DNA from: Janthinobacterium rivuli
GTDB lineage: Bacteria > Pseudomonadota > Gammaproteobacteria > Burkholderiales > Burkholderiaceae_D
Assembly: GCF_009208735.1 (NCBI RefSeq)
Contig: NZ_WFLJ01000008.1
Coordinates: forward strand, 1-64,000
DNA: 64,000 bases
Direction: 5' to 3'
Shown here: positions 43,201 through 49,883 of the stretch, in pieces
Numbering within the stretch: the stretch's first letter is position 1
Layout: each line of letters begins with the position of its first letter
The notes under the pieces: model-generated
What the model was told of the DNA's origin: nothing
Seen by the model: only the letters and a program-made list of their open reading frames with translations
Database searches by the model: none
Translations under genes and position numbers: made by a program

Positions 43201-43718
43201 AGCAGGCCGCCGCGCACCGAGTATTCGCCGGGCGACATCACCTGCGACACGTGGCTGTAGCCGGCCAGGGTCAGCTGCGACTTCAGTCGCGCTTCGTCGA
43301 GCTTTTCGCCCTTCTTGAAGAAGAAGGTGTAGGCGGCCAGGAACGATGGCGGCGCCAGGCGCACCAGCGCCGTGGTGGCCGGCACGATCAGCACGTCGCA
43401 CTGGCGCGTCTGGATTTCGTGCAGGGTGGCCAGGCGCTCGGAGACCAGGTCCTGGTGCGGCGAAAAGGCGTCGTAGGGCAACGTTTCCCAGTCCGGCAGC
43501 AGGTGGCAGCGCAGCTCTTTCCCGCCAAACCAGGGGATTTCATCGAGCAGGCGCTGGCCGTCGCTGGCCTGCGCCACCACCACGGCCAGCATCTGGCCCC
43601 GCGCTTTCAAGGCCAAAGCGGCCAGCGCCAGGGCATAGGCGTCGGATGAACCATACAGGGCGGGCAGCGCGTAGCGGTTGCCGGGCTTGGGGAGGGCTTT
43701 TGTTAAGTCTAAGGACAT
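40275..43718 (-). CDS. mfd: Transcription-repair coupling factor Mfd
   Basis: An 1147-residue ATP-dependent translocase that removes stalled RNA polymerase at DNA lesions and recruits UvrA. It has the UvrB-homology N-terminus, the RNA polymerase-binding domain (around 470-540), RecG-like motor with Walker A GDVGFGKTEVA and Asp-Glu box DEEHRFG, and a TRCF C-terminal domain. Full length compared with E. coli (1148). A long open frame antisense to it exists on the plus strand but is a codon-usage shadow. Its start is 219 bases from the next gene, and serB follows 31 bases behind. Confidence 0.96.
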   Translation of the reverse strand: MSLDLTKALPKPGNRYALPALYGSSDAYALALAALALKARGQMLAVVVAQASDGQRLLDEIPWFGGKELRCHLLPDWETLPYDAFSPHQDLVSERLATLHEIQTRQCDVLIVPATTALVRLAPPSFLAAYTFFFKKGEKLDEARLKSQLTLAGYSHVSQVMSPGEYSVRGGLLDLFPMGSALPYRLDLFGDTIETIRTFDADTQRSLYPVHEVRLLPGREFPMDEAARTTFRNRWREQFEGDPSRSVVYKDISSGIASAGIEYYLPLFFEQTATLFDYLPPDASLALVGEIDAAIGRFWTDTQSRYRFLKADRERPILPPEALFLSDEQFFGLAKPYPRLAITKSNDALASELSAPVPNIAVNRRADDPLANLRSYLLQSGRRVMICAESNGRRETLQQYFTEYDLHLTPVEGSDGFLQSDAKLMLGVAPLHAGFELFTPEGNLAFITETELYAGSGRRVGTKKQEGVTQVESMVRDLSELKIGDPVVHINHGIGRYMGLTSMDLGEGETEFLHLEYAKDTKLYVPVSQLHVISRYSGASPEDAPLHSLGSGQWEKAKKRAAEQVRDTAAELLNLYARRALRQGHSFEFSSHDYQRFADSFGFDETPDQAEAIHNVIKDMTSGKPMDRLVCGDVGFGKTEVALRAAFIAVMGGKQVAILAPTTLLAEQHAQTFADRFADWPVRIAELSRFRSGKEITQAFKGMADGTIDIVIGTHKLLSDDVKFTRLGLVIIDEEHRFGVRQKEALKALRAEVDVLTLTATPIPRTLGMALEGLRDFSIIATAPQKRLAIKTFVRSEGEAIIREACLRELKRGGQIYFLHNEVETIQNRLAMLTELLPEARIAVAHGQMHERDLEKVMRDFVAQRFNILLCTTIIETGIDVPTANTIIMHRADKFGLAQLHQLRGRVGRSHHQAYAYLLVHDVQGLTKLAQRRLDAIQQMEELGSGFYLAMHDLEIRGAGEVLGESQSGEMTEIGFQLYSDMLNEAVRSLKAGKEPDLAAPLASTTEINLHVPALLPADFCGDVHERLSIYKRLANCATQEKIDDIQEELIDRFGKLPDAVKALIETHRLRIAAKTVGIVKIDVHGEAATLQFMAKPPIDPMRIIDLIQKNRHIKLHGQDKLKITAAMPDLAARVTQIKTTIKQLTV

Positions 43719-43880
43719 GCAGGCGATGACACTAGTGGCAGAGGCAGTTGAGTGGGACGGCTGTGGTGCGCGCAGCGCCGCCAGTGACGGCGCCGACAGG
43801 CGAGATTATAGACCATCACTTATATCTCCGCGCTTGAGAAAACCGTCGTGAGCGGCAGTGATTTGTGGCTAAGAAGCGCA

Positions 43881-43898
43881 ACCGTACTTTAGTACGGT
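43881..43898. terminator. Small perfect hairpin in the mfd/5'-nucleotidase gap
   Basis: ACCGTACT and AGTACGGT form an 8-base stem with a TT loop, about 40 bases from the 5'-nucleotidase stop, in a 218-base gap that is otherwise featureless. Direction (terminator of the minus-strand nucleotidase or mfd leader) cannot be decided; no T-run follows. Confidence 0.4.
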
Positions 43899-43936
43899 GA
43901 GCATCGCAGGCCGCAAAGCACGACGCGCAGCAGGTT

Positions 43937-44872
43937 TTATCCTGCGCGGACATTCGCAATGCCGAACGGGACGTGCACCATGGGGATGGTTCCACCCGCC
44001 GATTTCAGGTGGCTCAGCTGGTCGTCGAAGAAGATATGCGGCTTGAACACGGCCAGTACGCGCGACTTGTCCATGCCGCCGAGGAAAAACGTCTCGTCGG
44101 CCGCCACGCCCCAGCTTTTCAGGGTCGTCACGACGCGCTCGTGCGAAGGCGCGTTGCGCGCCGTGATGATGGCGATGCGCAGGATCTTTTTATAGCCGGG
44201 ATCGCGCCGCTGGGCCCTTTCTTCCAGGCGCTGCATGGTAGCCAGCTTCTGGAACAGGCCCGCCAGCGGGCCGGGGCGGTGCGGCGTGCCCACGTTCAGG
44301 GTTTCATGGGCGTGGAATTCGTCGACGTCATTGTTGCGCTTGAAAACGGTTTCCGCCTCGTCGTCGGCGATCACGCCATCGAAATCGAAGGCCACGCGCA
44401 GTTCCTCATCGTTCTCGTCGTCTTCCGTGCGCGACGGCAGCACCAGGCCGGCCGGATAGTCGCAGGCCAGCGCGCTGCGCACGTCGTCCTCATTCGCGCT
44501 GAGGAAGAGCGAGGCGTTGAAGGCGGGCAGGTAAGGGTAGGGCGACTTGCCCGTCATGAAGGCGGCGCGCGAAATATCGAGGCCGTAGTGGGCGATGCTG
44601 TGCATGACGCGCAAGCCCGTTTCCGGCGAATTGCGCGAAAACAGCACCACTTCCACGGGCGACTGGCGCGGATAGTGCTTGTTGATGTTCAGGAAGCGGC
44701 GGATGAAGGGGAAGGCCACGCCGCGCGGCAAGACCGTGTCGATATGCGTTTCCTGGTACTTGCGGTATTCCTCGGGGCCGTTGTCGAGGTAGACCTGGTG
44801 CGATTCGGCCAGGTCGAACAGGGCGCTGGAAGCGACCCCGATCACCAGTTTGTGTTCGATAGGATAAGCCAT
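43937..44872 (-). CDS. Cytosolic 5'-nucleotidase family protein
   Basis: A 311-residue protein of the 5'-nucleotidase (PF06189) family, related to cN-I, which dephosphorylates nucleoside monophosphates. The HAD-like catalytic motif is AFDFDGVIADDE (Asp pair at about 163-165), with FLGGMDKSRVL and FKPHIFFDDQ later. It is cytoplasmic (no signal). Substrate preference cannot be read from sequence. It stands alone, with a hairpin beyond its stop and a 340-base gap in front of it. Confidence 0.8.
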   Translation of the reverse strand: MAYPIEHKLVIGVASSALFDLAESHQVYLDNGPEEYRKYQETHIDTVLPRGVAFPFIRRFLNINKHYPRQSPVEVVLFSRNSPETGLRVMHSIAHYGLDISRAAFMTGKSPYPYLPAFNASLFLSANEDDVRSALACDYPAGLVLPSRTEDDENDEELRVAFDFDGVIADDEAETVFKRNNDVDEFHAHETLNVGTPHRPGPLAGLFQKLATMQRLEERAQRRDPGYKKILRIAIITARNAPSHERVVTTLKSWGVAADETFFLGGMDKSRVLAVFKPHIFFDDQLSHLKSAGGTIPMVHVPFGIANVRAG

Positions 44873-45022
44873 GCTGTACCTGTGGTGTGCGTGTTGACCA
44901 TCTTATACGACTATCAACTGCGCAGCCAATAGGGGCGCGTGGGGATTTGTTGCACCAAAGCAGGGCATTGGACGGCTTTTCGATGCCACTGTGCAAGGCG
45001 CGCCACAGTCAGGAAATAAATA

Positions 45023-45036
45023 TTGATTTGTATCAA
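45023..45036. promoter_or_regulatory. Exact FNR/ANR box upstream of chemoreceptor 1
   Basis: TTGATTTGTATCAA is a perfect match to the FNR/ANR consensus TTGAT-N4-ATCAA. It lies 177 bases upstream of the ATG of the chemoreceptor at 45213, in a 340-base gap that is AT-rich here. A -10-like TATGCT lies near 45068-45073. Other parts of the 44873-45212 gap hold nothing recognisable. Site is predicted to link the receptor, or less likely the divergent nucleotidase, to oxygen limitation. Confidence 0.55.
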
Positions 45037-45212
45037 GTATGTAGCAGTCAGCGCACCCGTTTTCCACTATGCTTCCTATTATCAAATCTCGCCAATTGTA
45101 ACGAAGCGTACGCCCCACCCCCGCCACCTTTATACAAGTGTCAGCTGTTTTACTCGAACATGCCAGCCCCAACCTCGCCAGCAGTCTTCGTGACTATATA
45201 AAGGACCTAGCC

Positions 45213-46976
45213 ATGTTTAAGAATTTACTGATCAAATGGAAGCTGGCGACGCTCGTCGCCGTGATGATGGCGGCCTTGCTGGTGGTGGGCATCTGCGGCT
45301 ATACGGGCATCGCCACCGTGGGCCGCGCCGTCAATGAAATCGGCGTGGTGCGCCTGCCGTCGATTCAGGGCTTGATGATGATCAGCGAAGGCCAGACGGC
45401 CGTCGCCGCCGCCACCCTGACGGCCGCCATCTATGAAAACAATTACCAGGCACAGGACAAGTTCGCGGAAGCGCTGCAGCTGCGCACGCGCGCCTGGAAC
45501 AACATCGAGGCGGGCCGCAAGCTGTACGATCCGCTGCCGCAAACGCCCGAGGAAGCCGTGCTGTGGCAGCGCTTCCAGGGCGAGTGGACGGCCTGGAAGG
45601 CGGACGACGACAAGGTACGCGCCATCTTGCGCCAGCTGGCCGACAATCGCGACGAAGCGCGGCAGAAAGAGCTGTTCGTAGGCTTTTACAAGCGGTACCA
45701 GGATTCGCGTGCGCTGTTCGGCAAGGCCGAAGGCACGCTCAACGAGATCATCAAGCTCAATAACGGCGTGGCCGACGCCAGCGTCAAGGATGGCGGCGCG
45801 GCCGTGATCCGCTCGGAAAGCCTGATGGTCATCCTCGGCTTGCTGGCCTCCGCACTGGGCATCGGCTGCGCCGCCTACATCACGCGCGCCATCACGCAGC
45901 CGATCAATGCGGCCGTGAAAGTGGCGCAAACGGTGGCATCGGGCGACCTGACGAGCCACATCGAGGTGCATACGACGGAAGAGACGGGCCAGTTGCTGCA
46001 GGCGCTGAAAGACATGAATTCCAGCCTGGTCAACATCGTCGGCCAGGTGCGCAGCGGCACGGAGACCATCGCCACGGCGTCGTCGCAGATTGCCAGCGGC
46101 AACCTGGACCTGTCCTCGCGCACGGAAGAGCAAGCCAGTTCGCTGGAAGAGACGGCGTCGTCGATGGAAGAGCTGACGTCGACGGTGCGGCAGAACGCCG
46201 ACAATGCCCAGCAAGCCAACCAGCTGGCGTTGAGCGCCTCGGGCGTGGCCGTGAAGGGCGGCGCCGTGGTGGGCAAGGTGGTCGAGACCATGGACGCCAT
46301 CAACGACTCGTCGCGCAAGATCGTCGACATCATTTCCGTCATCGACGGCATCGCCTTCCAGACGAATATCCTGGCCCTGAATGCCGCCGTGGAAGCGGCG
46401 CGCGCGGGCGAGCAGGGACGCGGTTTCGCCGTGGTGGCGACGGAAGTGCGCAATCTGGCGCAACGCTCGGCGGCGGCCGCGAAGGAAATCAAGACCCTCA
46501 TCGGCGACTCCGTCGTGGCGGTCGACGCTGGCAGCAAGCTGGTGGCCGAGGCGGGCAGCACGATGGCCGAAATCGTCTCCAGCGTGCAGCGCGTGACGGA
46601 CATCATGGCGGAAATCAGCCTGGCCACGCAGGAGCAAAGCTCGGGCATCGACCAGATCAACCAGGCCATCGGCCAGATGGACCAGGTGACGCAGCAGAAC
46701 GCGGCCCTGGTGGAAGAGGCGGCCGCCGCGGCCGAATCCTTGCAGGAGCAATCGGGCCAGCTGGCCGAAGTGGTCAGCGTCTTCAAGCTCGATGGCGCCC
46801 AGGCGCCTGCCGCGCGCGCGAACGCAAAGCCTGCCGCCCCGCGCGCCGTGGCGGCCAGCGCGGCGCCGAAGCGTCCGGCTCCTGCATCGCGCCCCGCCGC
46901 AGGCCGCCCGGCCTTGCGCGCAGTGCCGTCCTCGCGCCAGAGCGCGCCGCGCGACGACGAGTGGGAAGTCTTCTGA
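45213..46976 (+). CDS. Methyl-accepting chemotaxis protein 1, with C-terminal pentapeptide
   Basis: A 587-residue transmembrane chemoreceptor. ATG 45213 follows GGACC and starts MFKNLLIKWKLATLV. Two membrane helices (about 10-30 and 192-212) flank a periplasmic four-helix-bundle domain, followed by HAMP (about 213-265) and the signalling domain with tip [20 protein letters not shown]. An Ala-rich linker leads to a C-terminal DEWEVF, a good match to the xWxxF pentapeptide that binds CheR/CheB, so it is probably a high-abundance, methylation-dominant receptor. Ligand unknown. An exact FNR box lies upstream. Confidence 0.88.
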   Translation: MFKNLLIKWKLATLVAVMMAALLVVGICGYTGIATVGRAVNEIGVVRLPSIQGLMMISEGQTAVAAATLTAAIYENNYQAQDKFAEALQLRTRAWNNIEAGRKLYDPLPQTPEEAVLWQRFQGEWTAWKADDDKVRAILRQLADNRDEARQKELFVGFYKRYQDSRALFGKAEGTLNEIIKLNNGVADASVKDGGAAVIRSESLMVILGLLASALGIGCAAYITRAITQPINAAVKVAQTVASGDLTSHIEVHTTEETGQLLQALKDMNSSLVNIVGQVRSGTETIATASSQIASGNLDLSSRTEEQASSLEETASSMEELTSTVRQNADNAQQANQLALSASGVAVKGGAVVGKVVETMDAINDSSRKIVDIISVIDGIAFQTNILALNAAVEAARAGEQGRGFAVVATEVRNLAQRSAAAAKEIKTLIGDSVVAVDAGSKLVAEAGSTMAEIVSSVQRVTDIMAEISLATQEQSSGIDQINQAIGQMDQVTQQNAALVEEAAAAAESLQEQSGQLAEVVSVFKLDGAQAPAARANAKPAAPRAVAASAAPKRPAPASRPAAGRPALRAVPSSRQSAPRDDEWEVF

Positions 46977-47007
46977 CGGTTTGACGGCGCCAGCATGCGC
47001 TAACGGA

Positions 47008-47032
47008 CGGCCGCCTCGCGCGGCCGTTTTTG
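47008..47032 (+). terminator. Intrinsic terminator of chemoreceptor 1
   Basis: ACGGCCGC (47008-47015) pairs with GCGGCCGT (47021-47028) around a CTCGC loop, followed by TTTTT. It separates the two chemoreceptor genes. Confidence 0.85.
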
Positions 47033-47133
47033 CATGCGCGCATTGCGGCCGGTGCTTATTAAAAAGATACCATTATAAAAATAGCTGTTTTGCCATCTAA
47101 GCAAATCTTTTCAAAACTTAACGCGACATTGCT

Positions 47134-47149
47134 TGTGAGATAACTCACA
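47134..47149. promoter_or_regulatory. Exact CRP-type site upstream of chemoreceptor 2
   Basis: TGTGA-N6-TCACA at 47134-47149 is a perfect CRP/Vfr consensus palindrome. It is 155 bases upstream of the ATG of the second chemoreceptor at 47305 and downstream of the terminator of the first. A -10-like TATAAA appears near 47075 but lies upstream of the site, so its geometry is unclear. The rest of the 46977-47304 gap holds only the terminator. Confidence 0.5.
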
Positions 47150-47304
47150 CTGCCTGCCGTACCACCCTTGTTCCCGCCTCGGCCACATCCCGGCTGCCCC
47201 TTCCGCCTGCTGCGTCCGGCCATTCGTGGCAGGCGGCAGCCATTGCCGTCAGCCTTGCATGCGAGCCGGGTGCGATGACCGATGCACCACACTGAAGGAT
47301 GCGA

Positions 47305-48909
47305 ATGAAGATGGCAAATATGAAAATCGGCACGCGCCTGCGCTGCGCCTTTGCGTTGTTGACCTTGCTGCTGCTGGCGACCGCCGTGCTGGGCATGCTG
47401 CACTTGTCCAGCCTGGAACTGCGCATGCGCGACGTGATCGACGACAAATATCCGAAAACCGTGCTGGCCAACGACATCATCAAGCAGGTCAACATCATCG
47501 CGCGCTCCTCGCGCAACCTGCTGCTGATGACGGAGCCGCAGCAGCTGGCGCAGGAACGTGCCACCATCGCCAGGGCGGGAGGCGAAACGGAACAGGCGCT
47601 GGCGCAGCTGGACAAGGTGGCGCTGTCGCCGCGCGGCCGCGCGCTGATGGCGGCCGTGACGCAGGCGCGCGTCGCGTTCAACGGCGGGCGCGACAAGGTA
47701 CTGGCCTTGCTGGAACAGGGCGCGCGCGACGAGGCGACCAGTTTGCTGCTTGGCGCGGTGCGCGGCGAGCAGCTGCGCTACATGGCGGCGCTGGAAAGCC
47801 TCATCGCGCACCAGCATGAGCTGATGGAGGAGGCGGGCGCCCAGGTGCACGACGAATACGTCACGGCGCGCAACATGATGCTGGCCCTGAGCGCGCTGGC
47901 CGTGCTGTTTTCGCTCGTCACGGCCTGGCTGGTCACGCGCAGCATCGTCCAGCCATTGCGGCACGCTTTGACGGTGGCGCAGACGGTGGCCGCCGGCGAC
48001 CTGACGTCGACCTTCGGCCGCCACGCCGGCGATGAAACGGGCAAGCTGCTCGACGCGCTGTGCATCATGAACGGCAACCTGCTCGAGATCGTGCAGCGGG
48101 TACGCGGCGGCACCGATACCATCGCCACGGCCTCGTCGCAGATCGCGGCCGGCAATATCGACCTGTCTTCGCGCACCGAGGAGCAGGCCAGCTCGCTCGA
48201 ACAGACCGCATCGGCCATGGAGGAACTCAGTTCGACGGTGCGGCAGAACGCGGACAATGCCCGCCACGCCAGCGTGCTGGCCGTCGAGGCGGCGACCATC
48301 GCCGGCGCCGGCGGGCAAGCCGTGGGCCAGGTGATCCATACGATGGACGCCATCAGCGCGTCGTCGGCGCAGATTGCCGACATCATCGGCGTGATCGACA
48401 TGCTGGCCTTTCAGACGAATATCCTGGCCCTGAATGCGGCAGTGGAAGCGGCGCGCGCCGGTGAGCAGGGGCGCGGCTTTGCCGTCGTGGCGACGGAAGT
48501 GCGCAACCTGGCGCAGCGCAGCGCGGCGGCGGCGCGCGATATCCGCGCCCTGATCGCCACTTCCACGCAGCAGGTGGACGCGGGCGCGGCCCTCGTGGCG
48601 CAGGCGGGCGCCACGATGCAGGAAGTGGTGGCGGCCGTGGGCCGGGTGAGCCAGATGGTGGCCGACATCACGGCCGCCAGCGCCGAGCAAAGCACGGGTA
48701 TCGGCCAGGTCAGCCAGGCCGTCGTGCAGATGGATGAAGTGACGCAGCAGAACGCCGCCCTGGTGGAAGAGGCGGCGGCCGCCTCGCAATCGCTGGAGAG
48801 CGAGGCGGCGCAGCTGCTGCAGGTGGTCAGCGTGTTTCGCCTGCGGCAGGGCCCTGCGCACAGCTTGCCGCGCCGCAGCGCGCCGGCCGTGCCGCGTCTG
48901 CTGGCCTAG
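47305..48909 (+). CDS. Methyl-accepting chemotaxis protein 2, lacking a pentapeptide
   Basis: A 534-residue transmembrane chemoreceptor. The ATG at 47305 has a GAAGGA site; ATG 47299 would overlap the site. Two membrane helices (about 12-32 and 190-212) with a shorter periplasmic helical domain between, then HAMP and the MA signalling domain with the tip [24 protein letters not shown] segment ([18 protein letters not shown]). It ends in PRLLA with no CheR pentapeptide, unlike receptor 1, so it may need help from other receptors for adaptation. Its stop overlaps the start of the EAL gene (TAGTG), so receptor and phosphodiesterase are probably co-translated. Confidence 0.86.
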   Translation: MKMANMKIGTRLRCAFALLTLLLLATAVLGMLHLSSLELRMRDVIDDKYPKTVLANDIIKQVNIIARSSRNLLLMTEPQQLAQERATIARAGGETEQALAQLDKVALSPRGRALMAAVTQARVAFNGGRDKVLALLEQGARDEATSLLLGAVRGEQLRYMAALESLIAHQHELMEEAGAQVHDEYVTARNMMLALSALAVLFSLVTAWLVTRSIVQPLRHALTVAQTVAAGDLTSTFGRHAGDETGKLLDALCIMNGNLLEIVQRVRGGTDTIATASSQIAAGNIDLSSRTEEQASSLEQTASAMEELSSTVRQNADNARHASVLAVEAATIAGAGGQAVGQVIHTMDAISASSAQIADIIGVIDMLAFQTNILALNAAVEAARAGEQGRGFAVVATEVRNLAQRSAAAARDIRALIATSTQQVDAGAALVAQAGATMQEVVAAVGRVSQMVADITAASAEQSTGIGQVSQAVVQMDEVTQQNAALVEEAAAASQSLESEAAQLLQVVSVFRLRQGPAHSLPRRSAPAVPRLLA

Positions 48910-49832
48910 TGGCGCGCCTGGCAAGGTTCTGGCGCGGCTGCGTCGCGCTGTGGCGGGCGCGGTGGCAGGTGCGCGTTGGGCGTAGCGGCCAGCCCCTGGC
49001 GTCGGCGCGCAGCCGGGAGCTGCAGGCGCGCCTGGACCGCGCCATCGTCGACGGCGAATTCTGTTTTCACTACCAGGGCAAGTTCGATACGGCGCAACTG
49101 CGCCTGGTCGGCCTGGAAGCGCTGCTGCGCTGGCACCATCCGCGCCACGGCCTGGTCTACCCGAACGAATTCATCGGCCTGGCCGAGCGCACTGACGCCA
49201 TCGTCGCGCTGGGCAACTGGGGCATTGATGCGGCCTGCCGCCAGCTGGCGCAGTGGCGCGCGGCGGGCCTGCCTTTGGTGCCGGTGGCGGTGAATGTCTC
49301 GGCGCGCCAGCTGTGCCAGCCGGGCTTGCCCGACTTCGTGCTGGGCTGCCTGCGGCGCCACGCCATTGCGCCCGGCCTGCTGGAGCTGGAAGTGACGGAG
49401 AGCTGCTGCATCGATGACATGGCGCAGGCGACGCAGGGATTGCGCCGGCTGCGCGCGCTGGGGCTGGCCATTTCGCTTGACGATTATGGTACTGGCCATG
49501 CGGGCCTCAGCCATGTCAGGATGCTGCCGATTCACACCATCAAGATCGACCGCTCCTTCCTCCGCGACGTGGGCGGCGGCAGCGCAGACAGCGACACGGT
49601 GATCGTCGCCTCGACCATCGCGCTGGCACGCGGCCTGGGTTTGCAGGCGCTGGCCGAGGGCGTGGAAAACGGCGCACAGCTGGCGCAGCTGCGGCGGCTG
49701 GACTGCCCGCAGGTGCAGGGCTTCTATCTGCACCTTCCGGCGCCCGCGGCCGAGGTGGCAGCGCTGCTGTCCGCCGGCCGTGTAATGGTGCCGCAACATG
49801 GCGCCATGCGGCCTGGCGCGGATGCTCAGTAG
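48909..49832 (+). CDS. EAL-domain c-di-GMP phosphodiesterase
   Basis: A 307-residue protein starting at GTG 48909 inside the receptor stop. The basic N-terminus is followed by a single EAL domain: GLEALLRW (Glu at about 70), NVSARQL, LEVTESC, LDDYGTGHAGL, IKIDRSFL, AEGVEN and QVQGFYL. Each catalytic and metal-binding residue of active EAL enzymes appears present, so it should hydrolyse c-di-GMP to pGpG. There is no sensor or membrane domain of its own, suggesting activity is tied to the adjacent receptor. Downstream is a 51-base gap before the next gene. Confidence 0.85.
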   Translation: MARLARFWRGCVALWRARWQVRVGRSGQPLASARSRELQARLDRAIVDGEFCFHYQGKFDTAQLRLVGLEALLRWHHPRHGLVYPNEFIGLAERTDAIVALGNWGIDAACRQLAQWRAAGLPLVPVAVNVSARQLCQPGLPDFVLGCLRRHAIAPGLLELEVTESCCIDDMAQATQGLRRLRALGLAISLDDYGTGHAGLSHVRMLPIHTIKIDRSFLRDVGGGSADSDTVIVASTIALARGLGLQALAEGVENGAQLAQLRRLDCPQVQGFYLHLPAPAAEVAALLSAGRVMVPQHGAMRPGADAQ

Positions 49833-49883
49833 AATATGGCCACTGCAAGCCGCGTGCTTTAACACCACCTCCCCCACGCAAGA

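Noticed and set aside
40137..43649. An 1170-codon plus-strand frame antisense to mfd
   Set aside because: Mirror of the mfd frame in high-GC DNA; the product is low-complexity Arg/Gln/His-rich and no start signal or family motif is present.
47075..47110. Sigma28-type promoter for chemoreceptor 2
   Set aside because: A TAAA and a GCCATCTAA-like pair are present but the spacing (12 bases) is too short for the flagellar sigma factor.
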